DNA from: Quercus robur
Taxonomy: Eukaryota > Streptophyta > Magnoliopsida > Fagales > Fagaceae
Assembly (NCBI RefSeq): GCF_932294415.1
Contig: NC_065539.1
Coordinates: 52,223,501-52,287,500 of the forward strand
DNA length: 64,000 nt
Reading direction: 5' to 3'
Made by a program: the position numbers and the translations under genes. Positions 12,061-24,944 of this stretch are shown here, piece by piece (the first letter of the stretch is position 1; every line of letters starts with the position of its first letter). A model generated the notes under the pieces. The model did not search any database, had not been told where the DNA came from, and saw only the letters and a program-made list of their open reading frames with translations.

Positions 12061-15000
12061 AGCCTGCCAAATATTCAGTTTCTTCCAATGCTGACACCAC
12101 AACCTCCAAGTTTTTCCATCAGAGATGTAACTTCCAAAGATTGTAGGTCTGTTCCCAGGTGAGATCGTTTCACTTGGTTTTTTTGGAATTAATGTACATT
12201 ACTCACTAACTTTGAAGTAAACAAGGTTTCCAAAATTTTATGTTCACCTCACAAAAGAAGGGAGATCCATTGATGACACTCTGATACTTACATTGAATCC
12301 CTTGACATAATGATTTAATGTAATTTGAAAGAATGGCCTATTGCCTGTGATGAGGTTACTTGTTTATCACTTAAAGAAGGTGAGAATCTGGTTTGTCTTG
12401 GCCAAAATGAGAGATTATATCAGTCTTTTTGCATTTGCTTGTTTGATGATTTAGTTAATAATTGACACATGTCAGCTCTGCTTGGCTTACAGAATGATTT
12501 TGGAGAAGCACATATATGGATTATGGACCTCTACACGACTTTTCCTATATATGGACTTATTGGGAAATTAGACGTATCTCATTGTAGATGGAACCCATGG
12601 GACATCCCAACATCATGTCCAAACACCACCACAGGCACCCCTCTCAAGGCCATGTTCCACTTTTGTCTTCTGTATTGGCTGCACACCTTCTTGATGTGTG
12701 ACCATAATGCCAACCTCCCAACCTCCCAATCCTAGGGATAGAAAAATCTGAACTTTTTTCACAATCCTAAAGACCTCTATCAATGTTACACGCAGTATCA
12801 TTTTCAATTTTATACTGACCACTTTTATTATTATACCAATTACAAAATGTTGCAAAACTTTTTTTGTCACTCTACTTATTGTATCAATGGACAATGGACA
12901 ATGGACAAACGGCACCACATAGTTCCAGCCTTATCAATGACCTCTACCTCTTTTCTTTTTCATCTTTTTCCTTTGTTTTTTTCTTCTGTGGGGACTAGGG
13001 TGGGGGGTTTAAGTCTTCTATTTTATACTTTTCAATGGTAAATCCTAAGAAAAGCATCACCTCAGGACTATTATATGGCGGTTTTAGCTGGATAGTATAA
13101 GTAGAATGGTCCAATGGTTTCGGTATTTGGATAACTACATATCATGTACCTAACTGCTGGACCCATGTGATTCTGCTTGCCCAAGTTGCCAACTTGGGTT
13201 AGATATTCTGAAGGGTTTTGTTTTTTTTTTTTTTTTTTTTTTTTTTTGTTTTTTTTTTTTTTTTTTTTGTGGTAAAATATAAAATAAAATAAAAAGTGAA
13301 GGGGGCGACTTAAGTAGGCATTTTTCACCTGAGTGTGACCATAGTGACACTTTACCTACTAAACCTGAGCCTGCGGGAGCAAAAAAGAGAGGTGTTGGAG
13401 CATAGAATATAGAAAAACCATATGCCTACCATTCTTGATGACTCTTCCTAGTAGATGCCGCATATTATGTTTTTCCTAGTAATGTCACTGGCCAATGATC
13501 AATCCCATTAATGAGGCAAAAGGCGTGGAGAAATTTCCATGCAATGCAAGTAGATGTAGATGAAGTATGGCAATTGATTTAGTCAAGTACCACGTAAAAG
13601 AGCTAGTCTCAAATTTTAATTAATGTATTATAATGTTAATGGTGGATATAAAAAGGAGGATATGATTGATTACTAGCTCTAAATTATTAGATTCCCATAT
13701 TCAGTCTTATGCTTTTTCTTATCTCCTACTCTATTAATATTGTTGTTGAAGTGGAACTTTCACTTTTAACAACTAATTAGGTTTGCTTCCATGACTGTCT
13801 ATGAAACTTTATAAAGTTGGGTCACGGAAAAGTGATTAATATCACGTAGACAGATTCCATTATGACTCTCTTTTAAATAGGTCTTTACTAACCAGGCTTC
13901 CCATGTTGAATTTTTTTTTTTTTTTTTTTTCATAAGAAATCCCATGTTGAATTTGGTAGTAGAAAAGCACAAGAATAAAGATACCGTACAACTATAACAA
14001 GTGCATTATCACCTGGACTCAATTATTATTGTTGTTTATAATGTCTAGTTCCTGTCATCCTCGGCCCCCCAACCTCCACTTTGTGACTCAAACCCCCCAA
14101 CTTTTTTTCTTGTCATTTTAGGTGTGTTTTTGTCCTATGAAAATTGAATAGTCTCTATGTGTTGTAACATCATTCAAAGGTTAGAAACTATAATCTACAA
14201 TCACCTAAACAGAAATTTAACAAGGTATCGTGAGCATTTTAATATATGCTATGATGATATGGTGTTGTACGTTAAATGATTAAGCCATTTTGAAGGAATT
14301 TAACGATTAATCCATTTTGAAGGAATTGATCATCGTGCTATAAGAAATAAATAGTCAAAAGTGTTTGATTCTCATTAGAAGCCTAAACTTGCATGCACTA
14401 CTTTTTTTTTAGGGTCTTGAATTTCTTTTCAATTAGTTTCAAATAAGTCTACAAGTTAAAATCTCTCTCCATGATGGTGTTGGGTTCTTTTTCTTGTTAG
14501 CACATGCATCACATTTTGATAAATAAATTATTGGACTAAAAATTTTCGACATAGTTGAGCCTGAAATTCATGCTAATGGGTCATCTATGAACCGTTATCG
14601 ATATATTTTCCTTTATACAATAAAATAATGTAATGAGTGAGGAGAGTAGAAAATAGTGAAGAAAAAAAAAATATTTCAAGAAAATAAGTAGGTTTTAAAA
14701 CATAGAAGAGATGGGAATTAATACATGAGCTTATTGTTAGCAATGTCAAACAAATATATCTAAGAAGGTTAAATAAATATATTGGAAGATGAGTGGAATG
14801 ATAATATATCACCTAGGAAAGAATTAACGACATGGAAGCTTTTAGCCATTCCAAATAGCTTTAGCCGAAGCATGGCAAAAAAAGTGATGAAAATCCACTA
14901 ACCCGTAATCAACTTCATAGGTAGCCTTGGACTAGACCAAGGCCACGATCAACTTCATTGTCATTGGAAAATGTCCAAAAAAGCACGTTCATCAGTTAAT

Positions 15001-15496
15001 CCAAGTCATATTGGGAAGTGGACTTTTTGAGTTTAGGATGTTGTTGCCTTCCATGCTAAACAAGAAAAGTTTGTCATTTTTTTTTTTTTTTTTTTTTAAT
15101 ACAAGAAAGAAATTTTGTTCTAAAAACTTAAACCTTGACCCTTGTCTCCTACACCCTACAAACATTTATACTTGTAGAGTCACTACTATACTAAAGATGC
15201 ACAATAGAGTTGAATGCTAAGTGTGATTGCATTGTAGAATTTAGGACAAAGGTAATTTAATGGTTGATTAGGCTAGCATTAATTATGATTTGAGACAGTT
15301 TGCACTGTTTTATTAGAGGGATTTCCCACGTGCTTAGCTATGCAGCAAATGCTAGTTATGGGCTTCTCATGGGTTACAAATATTCTAAGATTATTTGCAA
15401 GCCCATTTGTGGGGCCGAGATGGTTTTATTTGCAAGCCCATTTGCAAATATACCGGGCAGGTTTCATGTCAATGATGCTCATTATTTTTATTTTTT
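12061..15496. other. WNK 3' flank and intergenic DNA, no supported gene
   Basis: The first few hundred bases after the WNK stop are probably 3' UTR; a possible GT donor after CCCAG near 12160 hints at a UTR intron. Beyond that no gene is seen. Notable content: a pure T tract broken by single Gs at about 13218-13268, a tiny poly(T) insertion with TSD at 13900-13954, a 28-bp tandem repeat containing CCATTTTGAAGGAATT at about 14284-14330, and a 48-bp duplication containing TTATTTGCAAGCCCATTTG at about 15393-15446. Confidence 0.55.
13900..13954 (-). mobile_element. Ultra-short retro-insertion with 14-bp TSD
   Basis: CCCATGTTGAATTT occurs at 13900-13913 and 13941-13954. The insert between is a T run plus CATAAGAAAT, i.e. 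ATTTCTTATG followed by an A tail on the minus strand. It matches the pattern at 7560-7612 with about ten more bases of element sequence. Confidence 0.65.
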
Positions 15497-15835
15497 GGGT
15501 AAATTGCATATTTGGTCCATATCCTATATACTATATTTCAATTTGGTCCCTAATCTTTTAATTGTGTCAATTTGGTCCTTAACATTTCAGTACTGTGTCA
15601 ATTTAGTCTTTACTATTAATTTTTGAATGAAAATTGATGACACATCTAAAGGCCAAAATAAAAAATTAGCTTTTATTGATGTGATAATACAATAAAATTT
15701 TATTTTGATCATTTGACATGTCATTAATTTACATCCAAAATATAACAACAGGGACTTAATTAACACGACACTGAAAGGTTAGGGACCAAATTGAAATATG
15801 TTGTAAAAAATAGGGACCAAATATGTAATTTACCC
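15497..15835. mobile_element. Mutator-like MITE, 339 bp, 9-bp TSD
   Basis: Terminal inverted repeats begin GGGTAAATTGCATATTTGGTCC on the left and are mirrored by GGACCAAATATGTAATTTACCC on the right. Exact 9-bp direct repeats TTATTTTTT flank the unit at 15488-15496 and 15836-15844. A 9-bp TSD is typical of Mutator-like elements. There is no coding capacity. Confidence 0.85.
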
Positions 15836-16439
15836 TTATTTTTTTAATTTTTGATGAACTCAATGATGCCCATTATTTGGCAAATATATATAGTGTAAAC
15901 TTATAGAATTTATAGCTGGTTTAATGGTTATAAATGCCTGTTATTTGGCGAACATAGATGTAAAAGTGGCTAAAAGTTTGTTAAAAAATTTATTCTATCA
16001 AGTAATTATGCTGCAAGTAGCTCAACACCATGATGATGCCATAGAGAAATAAGAAAATTACTGAATACTTTGGAAGTATCATAAATGCGTACTCCCCCTC
16101 TTACATAACTGTAGGTCCCACTAATTAAATTTATGGTGAGATCCACAATTCATGTGAGAAGAGAGAGTATACATTTATGGTATTCCGAGAGTACTCAATA
16201 ATTACACAGAGAAATATCACACTATCAAGCAAATAAGCTATTGACATAAGTGCCTAATATGGCATTTCAGCTAAGTTAACATATTAATACATTTAGGTGG
16301 AAATGTAAAATAGGTTAATTTTGCACTTGAAAATATGTTATAAGGACACAGACAATTTCATTCCTCTTAATGGCCTTTGCGAGTCAAAAAATAACGTGTG
16401 CATCCCATACGACCTCCAAACAGATTGCAATTATCATGA
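15836..16439. other. 3' flank of the first FLAP1-like gene, shared with its tandem copy
   Basis: No gene is seen. From about 15870 to 16439 scattered blocks (for example GTGGCTAAAA-TTTGTTAAAAAA and ATGCTGCAAGTAGCT) match about 24945-25475 below the second gene copy. This places the lower boundary of the tandem duplication in this stretch. Confidence 0.6.
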
Positions 16440-19400
16440 TCATATTGGCCTCAAAATCGGGTATTTTTCAAGCAATTCATCTTCTGACAATGTATCATGT
16501 TCTACCTGCGGGGTCCAAAGCACCTCAACAGCCTGCAAAATTATTAAACATAGAATTAGAGTCACAACTTTCCTAACAAATTCTTAATGTTGAATTGTTA
16601 GAGTAGTGTTAGTGGTGGATCTATATATTCCCACTTTACCAATGTTTCTCTGGAAGTGATGGAATTCAAGTGATACAAGGCCTTTCTTAAGTCCTCTGTA
16701 CTTCTAATTGGAGGAAGATTTGGTGTACCTTTAACAGCGACCACGAGTGTGACCTGTGAATCAATTTACATTAAAGGAATAAAGACTACCAGACCTGAAA
16801 AAGACATAGAAGTGAGAACAAACTACTACTACAGATCAACTCTACATGACCCAAATCATTGATTCTTGGTTTAGTTCTAGTAAGGATATTCCATAACTCA
16901 AAAAGATAAATTTCATTATTTAACAGCTTATGCTTGAAGTAAAGACCCAAATTGAACTATCAAGCTCTAAGACACGCTAACTCAAATGCTAACATTAGTA
17001 TTTAAAAGGAAGCATATGCAGTATGTGCCATAAGAAATTATGGCAATCAAGTAGCTTGAGGCACAATAGGTATGCATGATATCTAGAATCCATAAAAGAT
17101 GATATACCACTATGTAATCTTTTCTAAGTTTGTTGTCCTTTGGGATAAGGGTTCTTTGAACTTTTATATTGTCAACATTGACAAGCGACTCGATTTCAAA
17201 TTTCTCTCTCTCTTCAGCTAAAAGTTGTCTGAATTCCTTTTCCACAGCTTCAACACCTCGCTTTTGTTTCACCTACAAGAAAATTTTAGTATGTGAAAGT
17301 GCTCTGTGGTTATATAATCTTTAAAAAGAAAACTTCTTTTATATAAGCCTATGGAGTTTAGTTGGAGTGAACGGCTGGAAGCAACACAAAACTTGAGCAT
17401 CTTTTTCTCAGGATTTTCATTTCTCTAAAAAAATATTTTAGGCATTCGTTGTTTTTTGCAAATCCATTCACTTAAGATGCTTTTACATAACATCGAAGAG
17501 AATGAATTTCTCATAGGGCAACAATAGCCAGACTGATGGAGTAGAATTAAAATAACGTAACTCTTCCAGCACAAGTTGTGGAATTAACCTGAAGGACCAA
17601 AATACAAGAGCAACTTAACTTAATCACTTAACCCTGCTGTTCTTTTCTTTCAACCTCACTCCCTAATACAATGTCATCATCACTGCTGTTCAAGCATAAT
17701 CGGAATTATCAGATGCCGATTATACAGTTTTTTTTTTTTTTTTTTTTTTTGGTTTCTTCTATCAAAACCAATGTTTTGTGCAAATGATATTGTCATCATA
17801 TTAAATTCTAAAAAATCCATATAGCTGACCCAGCTTCAACATGTCCATCAAATCACCATCTACACAGAAACTAAAAGAAGTAATTGGCTATTTCACCATA
17901 AAATGATACCAAAGGACTAACGCAATTCACTTAACAGGGAGAAAAATGTTTTTCAATTTATTTAAATATCACAAATTAAGTTATAAATTATGGATAAGAA
18001 ATTAGGTGAAAACAAAAAAACAGCATTAATCATTTTCCTCTCTGTCAACATTGGGAAACCTGAATAACAGATATTAATTATGCACAAAAATGACAACATA
18101 GAAACCAATGAGAAGTCTTTGTAACAGAATATAAATCACAAGTATAATGAGTTTTAAGCGTTCTGAAATACTGTTATCCAACAAAAGTTAGAAAACTCAA
18201 AAGATCAGCTTAGTTCAGATACTGCAGAATTGAATCAACTAACAATCCTTTCATCAACTTGTGTCACGTGTGCCATAGTAAAAATCTAATGCAATGAGAG
18301 GATGCAAGCCATGGAAGATGTATATGAAAGGTTAAAGAAGCTCAACATGATGAGGGAAATTCTAAAAAGTATAGTTTGTGAAGATAAAAATAGGCCCAAA
18401 AACTTAGATAAAGAAGACTAGAGTACTCTTTCTAGTCCAGAAAAGGCAGATAAACAATCATGTTTCTTATGATCACATATTTGCATTTACAGATCAATAA
18501 GAAAGTATAACCCCATCATACTAAAGTTAAAGTACACAACTTGAAAACAAAAGAATAGTTAGAGAAATTAAACAGGAATACTTCTTTAACATTTAATATC
18601 AAGGTGTATTAGCTACCCTATGCACAACAAGAAGCTTAACACTATGGTTTAAATTACAGGATTTTCAAAATATAAGAACAGAATTGAAGAAATATCTAAC
18701 TAATATCACTTTCAAGCTCAACCTTCTCATGTATATATTGATTAAGAAGAACAATGACTTTCCGGGCTACTAAGCACCATCTAAACCTTTACAAGATTAT
18801 GTGACTTACAGATGAATAACCAGAGATCCAATAATTTTGATGCCGAAGCAGGGCTACTATGGACTCTGCAACCATAATAAAAAGGAGGAGAATGTTACAT
18901 AAGATAACATGTAAAACTAGCTAAAGTTAAAGCCTTTAATATGTAATGCAGTGATAAGCATGACTAGCAGACAAACTAGTGATGGCTATAATAATTAACT
19001 TCATTTCAATATTAGCGGCATCAAACTATGCATTTTTGCCTGTCAACAAGGAAATAATTTTATATTTATTCAAAGAACATCAGAATTTATCTCTCACACA
19101 AAGAACCAACCGTAAACCATTCACGGGAAAATTGAGGGGAAAACATATTTTGACGTTAACAAAGAGGAATTTGTTGCCACCACCCACAAACTAAAAATTT
19201 CATTAAACCATATAATCATGCTATGCTGTATTGTACATGGACTAGTTTAAGTTTAAAAAATTTCAAAGCCATATTTACAAAAAGGGAATAGCTCTTCAGT
19301 ACAATTAACTTTTAATTTATTCTCATCTCCACCTTGTGTGAAATATGGTACAATGCTGCATAACTTTTCAGAAAAAAAAAAAATTTTTAAAAAATTCCCT

Positions 19401-20929
19401 CATAGGGTTTTGATTTTCACACATCCACTATTTCACATCCACTTTTGTGTGATAAAATGAGGACATTCCCGCATCAATTGTGAATATGTATGTGAAATAG
19501 TGGATGTAAACGTCCATGAAAGAATATTTAACCTTCCCTCATCAATAGCTTCATCAATCACTGAAGGTACAATTCTTTTTTCTTTTTCTTTTCTTTCTTT
19601 TTTCTTTTTTTTTTTAATTTTGTGCTCTCATTTATTATAAGCTGTAAATATAGAAGTGATTAAGAATTCTTAGAAAACTTCTTGGGCACAGGAATTCCTG
19701 TGTACCAACCTTTCTGATACACTCCTTTTCCTAGCTCCATTTAAAAAATAAAAAAAAAATCCTTTTGAGAAAATATCCACAAGTAGTAATGTAAATATAC
19801 TGCATATCTATACCCATGTCAGGATCACATCCAACACAGGTATTGTACTCATTCTAAAGTGTCCATGTAGTAATGTATTATAGGCTTACTCATCCTTGAA
19901 ACAAATTTTACCCTATTGGGGATAAAGTACTGGAGTGGAGCAAATGAACATGAGGATACTGGATTATATGGCCAGTTATAAAGAAATTGGATATATAAAT
20001 TCATTTATAATGGTTGGTTCCTAATCCTTATGGTTCCTAAAGGAATGAAAAACATAGTCTAGTATAAATTTACAATATCATCAATGAAAAATATGCCATT
20101 AATTCCATATGAACCTGTTAATATGATGTGGAAACCCTTCTTTTCAGATGTGTCTCCAGCTCCAGCAAGATTATTAAGATCTCTTTGAAGTGAATGAGCC
20201 TTGCCTGATAGCCCAACCTGCAAGTGAAAAAAGAAAATATCAGGAGTTTTAGGATTCTGGGAATGAGAAGGTCACAAAGATGAGGATGCAATACACACAC
20301 ACACGACCCACAGGAAAAGGATCTCAATTTGAAGTGAATCCATTTCATTGTTTTGATTAAATAGAACAAATCCAAATGGCGTATCTAGTCTCGTGTCATG
20401 TTTGCCAAGAGCCTTGTAGTTTAGCTGGTTGGCATCTCCCAGTGTAGCTATCAAATTATAAGGGGGAAAAGTCTAGAAATAAAATATGAACCATGAAACA
20501 CACTCTTCATTTCAATTGAGGATCCTATCTCTTAGGGTCCACATGGAGACCTGATTTATCAAGTGGACTTGAATTTAAAAACAAAGAAATAGAAATTATG
20601 AGAGAGGGGGGGGGGGGGGGGGGGGGGGGGGGCTAATAGTGCAGAGGTCTCTCTTATTGGGATAAAAATCAACCACAGACTGCATACTGGAAAAATAACA
20701 AATAATGTTTTCAATATTACTTAACCCTTCATTTGGTATTTCAAAGAAGAGGATGATTGAAAGGGAATACAGATCCCAAGATTTTCAAACTTTATTTTCA
20801 TATTCAATTCACAATTAGAAGTACTAATATCACTATGTTCCCCTTTCTATTTCTGTGGCCATGATTGAAAACACAAATTATGCACTTTTGTGTGTGTGTG
20901 TGTGTTTATATACATATATATGTGTATAT

Positions 20930-20976
<47 letters not shown>

Positions 20977-21281
20977 ACTCTAACTACTTAAATTGTTACT
21001 CCATACCAGAGTCTAAGTTCTATTTGAAATTCCTAAACAATAAGTCTAGGCACACAACATTTGTAATGATTGCTGACGTGATGATGAATAACAAAAGTGA
21101 TGTTAATGATCTATCTGGGTGAGGAAAAACAAATTTTGATGAACATCTAGTATACATCCTGTTCGATCATAACAGGCCATATCAATACTTATGAAAAATG
21201 TTTACGGCAGCTCAAGGCCAAAGGCACATTAATAAGGAAAGACCTTAAACTGTGAATGAATAATTGGTTTATAAAATTTTT

Positions 21282-21322
<41 letters not shown>

Positions 21323-22440
21323 CACAATCATAGGTGGGTTGTACACTCTTCCTTATCCTCAAGAAGGTCATCAAAATTGTTATCCAATAGAAATCGAACC
21401 CAATTGAAAGTCAAAGTTGTTTAAATAAAAAATGGTTATGAGTATGCCGAATCATAAATTGATGATGAATTTCCCCTAACATCTTGAGGCTTCAATTTTT
21501 GTAAGTCAGTATCCCCTACCATATATTGTCAACATTATCCACTCAATCTCCCACACGACAACACATTAAAAAAATCTTTTCCCCTTTCTCAACACCAAAA
21601 GTAAAATTGGAAATTATATTTCATTTTTCCTTCACCATGCATCACCTTACCTCGTTTCTTAATAAGATAATAAATTTTCATCTCTTTAGTTAAATTTGAT
21701 GCCTAAACCATGATATTTGGTACTCTATATGAAATTAATTTTGGTTTGGTTCACTGAATCTTTACATGTTGAATCCATCTTTGTTTGAATAGGTTAAGGC
21801 TATTGGGTGATTCTAATGTGAAGTTAAGTTGATATAATGCATTTCATGAACTAGATTCCTACTCTATTGAAATGTAAAATTACTAATTTAAATATATATG
21901 AATAGCTAGTATACATCTTGTGTGTACTTTGTGATTTCTAGTTTTTCTAATAAAACTTATTATGCATTAAAAATAAAAAATAAAAAAATAAAAAAAACTC
22001 CACACATATTTGATGAATTAGGAACAAGCAGAAGTAAACAATACCTGAATCTTGACAACGCTCGTTGCTGTATCATAAGTACAAACCATCCAAAGTAAAA
22101 ACCCACCAAAAATTCCAAATGGCAATAGAGCAAGCCATGAAAAAAAACCCTTGCCACTCTTATTCATATCGTTCTCTCTCCTTGGCTCTGCATTGACCCT
22201 TCGGCTATTATCATCATAGGATCCATAGCCACGACTATACCCTGGTTGACCATAATGATAATGATATACATCGTAAGAATTAGACGAGGAATATGACGAT
22301 TTTTCTTCCTCTGAAGAGAAGGAAGAACCACCCATTCTGCCACCAGAGGCAGCAAAGGCTGTGTACAAAATTTCATGGGTGAATAACAAAGCTAGAATGA
22401 AAGCAAGAATTGGATGGTTTTGGAGAAACTTGAAGGCCAT
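16440..22440 (-). CDS. DUF1517 / FLAP1-like membrane protein, copy A
   Basis: Six exons on the minus strand: 22440-22045, 20217-20115, 18865-18810, 17272-17108, 16753-16640, 16532-16440. All junctions are GT-AG and in phase, giving 308 aa. The N-terminus has a hydrophobic segment (about 9-32) like a signal or membrane anchor, then the family motif ASGGRMGGSSF, a Ser/Tyr/Gly-rich stretch, and a second hydrophobic segment (about 104-123). The C-terminal DUF1517 domain shows LLRHQNYWISGYSS, VEAVEKEFRQL, IESLVNVDNIKVQR and AVEVLWTPQ, ending LLEKYPILRPI. Arabidopsis FLUCTUATING-LIGHT-ACCLIMATION PROTEIN 1 (At1g54520) has this domain and acts in thylakoids in non-photochemical quenching. This copy is shorter than FLAP1 at the N-terminus, so plastid targeting is uncertain. 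A tandem paralogue lies at 25475-30336. Confidence 0.85.
19404..19533. mobile_element. 130-bp hairpin MITE with 9-bp TSD in intron 2 of copy A
   Basis: TTCCCTCAT occurs at 19395-19403 and 19534-19542 around a 130-bp insert. The insert contains an inverted pair, CATCCACTATTTCACAT near 19423 and ATGTGAAATAGTGGATG near 19490, that can form a hairpin. The corresponding intron of copy B (about 28480-28510) runs straight from an ATTCCCT-like sequence into TCAATAACTTC without the insert and serves as an empty site. Confidence 0.75.
20606..20632 (+). repeat. Uninterrupted G27 tract in intron 1 of copy A
   Basis: A run of 27 G follows AGAGA. On the gene's own (minus) strand it is C27. The matching intron of copy B has no such tract at about 29455-29480. 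Confidence 0.9.
20881..20973. repeat. (GT)n and (AT)n microsatellites in intron 1 of copy A
   Basis: A GT array at about 20888-20905 is followed by TATA-rich DNA and an AT array at about 20940-20973. A separate pure A tract of about 37 bases lies at 21284-21320. Confidence 0.85.
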
Positions 22441-22736
22441 GTTTGTTGGGCTCTGTTAGGAATTTTTATCCCATAAAAGATACTATCTGGGATTTGGATG
22501 AGAAAGGCCGAGATTCATAGGATTGATATATAACATGTACAAGAAAACTTAGAACAGAAGGTATCATTCCGTTCTGAAAAGTAAATGAGGTTCCATTTTT
22601 AATTGGGATTTGAAATTACTTGGAACTTGTCTGGAATTTGGATGGTAATCACTAGGAAGCTCGGTGGGAGTGTTCTTCTTTGCTTTCTTTCTATGGGTGT
22701 TCTTTGTTTTGTTTTGATTCAGGGTGAGGGCCCTTA
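22441..22736. promoter_or_regulatory. Upstream region of FLAP1-like copy A
   Basis: This is the minus-strand upstream flank of the start codon at 22440. Part of it (for example AAGAAAACTTAG near 22540) is shared with the upstream flank of copy B near 30440, so the proximal promoter was included in the tandem duplication. No defined cis element was recognised. Confidence 0.35.
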
Positions 22737-23101
22737 GGGTATGTTTGGTATGATGTAGCTCCCGGAATAGTTATTCATGTGTAATACCAATTCGGTCATT
22801 TGGTTGCATCTTTATTACATGGATTAGTTATTACATTGAAATGACTATTCTTTAAATTAAAGAATAGCTATTCCTCTTTAAAATGGATGTAATAACTATT
22901 CCTTAGTATATATAATAGGTTTTAAAATTAATATATTTCCAAAAATATAAAGTTTCCTTATACACCATCTTTTACAAGCTTTCCATATGTAACAACCAAA
23001 CTTATGAATAGTAATAGTTATTCTATTACAATGTCTTCTATTCCCAGTAATAAAGATTACTATTCCTAATGTAATCTACATTCAGTGTACCAAACGTACC
23101 C
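22737..23101. mobile_element. Tourist-like (PIF/Harbinger) MITE, TSD TTA
   Basis: A 365-bp unit has terminal inverted repeats GGGTATGTTTGGTA and TACCAAACGTACCC, flanked on both sides by TTA (22734-22736, 23102-23104). The 3-bp TTA/TAA duplication and GTTTGG-type ends fit PIF/Harbinger-derived Tourist elements. It is non-coding. Confidence 0.8.
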
Positions 23102-23329
23102 TTAATTGTTTTTTTTTTTTTCTTTTTTTGTTAATTCCGAATTTTTTTTTTTTTTTTTTAAATTCCAAAACCGCGCCGTTTCAGAAGTTCTAATGACAGT
23201 CACTAATTGGGTTGTAACAGAGCCTTGCATTGACAAAAATTGAAAATTAGAAAATTGAAATGACAAAACTGAAAGATTGATAACTAAAATAAAAAAATGT
23301 GAAAGTTAGAACGTCAATTTTGCATTTTT

Positions 23330-23540
23330 GCTATAAAAAAAGTACCAAATAAGACCAAAGTAGATAGAATGTACCAAATAGGACCAAAGTAGAGTGAATG
23401 GACCATATAGAACAACAGTGGATCGAATAGAACCAACTTGGACCGAAGTAGACAAATTGGACCGAATAGGACCAAAGTTGACTAAATAGAACCAAAGTGA
23501 AATGAATAAGACCGAAGTAGACCAAATGGACTGAAGTATA
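23330..23540. repeat. Degenerate minisatellite with GGACCAAAGTAGA-type unit
   Basis: About a dozen short units of the type (A/G)GACC(A/G)AA(A/G)T(A/G)GA, alternating with GAATGGACC-type units, are arranged head to tail. The unit spacing keeps minus-strand frames open, producing repetitive pseudo-proteins that should not be called genes. Confidence 0.75.
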
Positions 23541-23553
23541 AAACAAAATATAA

Positions 23554-24093
23554 GGTCTCGTTTGGGAGGAGGAAATGGAAAAGAATGAAAAAAAATAATT
23601 TTAGAATATTCTTCCCTTCCCTTCTTTGGGAATTTTAATGGAATAAATAGAAAGTTCATTCCTTTGTTTGGGAGTTTAAATGGGAGAAAATGGAATAGGT
23701 AGGAGAGAACATTCATTTCTCTCTATTTCCTTAAAACCTCAAATTTTCATTTCCCTTAAATTGGGAGGAATGGAAGGGAATGTAATTAGATTTAATGAAT
23801 TTTTTACTAAAACTTCCAAAATACCCCTACCTATTCAACCATTTATTTTAAAATAGGGATCTAATAGTAATATTGTCATAAAATGATTTCATTTCATTCC
23901 CTTCATGTAACTCCTAAACAAGATTACTTACATTTCATTCATTTTCATTCCTTCATTCTAAATCATCCAATGAAGATTACTTAATTCCATTCCATTCTTT
24001 TCTATTCTTTTTCCTTACTTAAATACATTCCATTCCTTTCTATTCCCTTATGATCATTCTATTTCATTCTCTTATGAACTCCCAAACGAAACC
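23554..24093. mobile_element. Tourist-like (PIF/Harbinger) MITE, TSD TAA
   Basis: A 540-bp unit begins GGTCTCGTTTGGGAG and ends CTCCCAAACGAAACC. TAA flanks both ends (23551-23553, 24094-24096). The interior is rich in GGAATG/CATTCC motifs that extend the inverted repeat far inward. There is no coding capacity. Confidence 0.85.
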
Positions 24094-24096
24094 TAA

Positions 24097-24944
24097 GAGA
24101 AACATGCTTGTAGTGGTAAAATTTAGTTTAAAAATCAAATCAAATAAATAAGATGTTATGAAGCCTTAAAAGTGAGGTAGCAAATATAGATATAGAATAC
24201 ATATGATATTAAGTTTTATTTATTAATTCTTATTTAAACATGCAAGTCATGCATCATCATAAATAATAAGACATACAATGTTTGACACCTTGTTGTCAAT
24301 CTAGGTTTCAACGAATTTGGCATCATAAAAAAAGGGTGCACATAGTTGTTATTTTTGTTGAATTTATGGTTTGAAAGCATGGGCTCTACGCATATTTGAC
24401 ATGTGAAAATTGGATGAGCTTCCTATACTTGGTCATGGGGTGTTTCTTCTTCTATTTATCTCACTGATGTTTCCACGGCGGGTTTCCCATGCCTTGAAAG
24501 TTGAAACTACAACTACAATGTTGTTTAATTTTTCTATGAGAGTTCTTGCTTCTTATATAGATGTATAAGTCTTTTAATCCTATATGATTTTTAGGAGAGT
24601 AAGTCAGCCACACATCCTTTACCATGAAGGAATTTGCATTGCATACAAACATGCTTTGGAAGCAAATCAAAGACTTGCACGCCACTTTAAGGAATGGTTG
24701 ACATTTGATAAGTTTGTCAAATAAATAAGAAATAAAAAATAAATAAATAAAGAAATAAAAAAATAAAAATTATGTGAAAAATTGTGAGACTACCAAAGCT
24801 TATGTGGCATAATATAAAAGAGTCCAAAAAAAAGACAAACGCATTTGTCTATATATAATAGATGATTGAACCACTACACCTTAGGAAATATAATTTGAAA
24901 ATTTTGCATATTGCAGAAGAACTTACAATTCTACTCATCAGTCG
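24097..24944. other. Spacer between the tandem FLAP1-like copies
   Basis: No gene is seen. It is AT-rich with an AAATA/AATAAATA-rich stretch near 24722-24770. The short minus-strand frame 24461-24685 has no family resemblance. Confidence 0.55.

Noticed and set aside
23306-23716. Minus-strand frame of 136 codons with repetitive WSTSVLF/FGPIRSN-like content
   Set aside because: It reads through the degenerate minisatellite 23330-23540 and into a MITE; the periodicity comes from the DNA repeat, not a protein.
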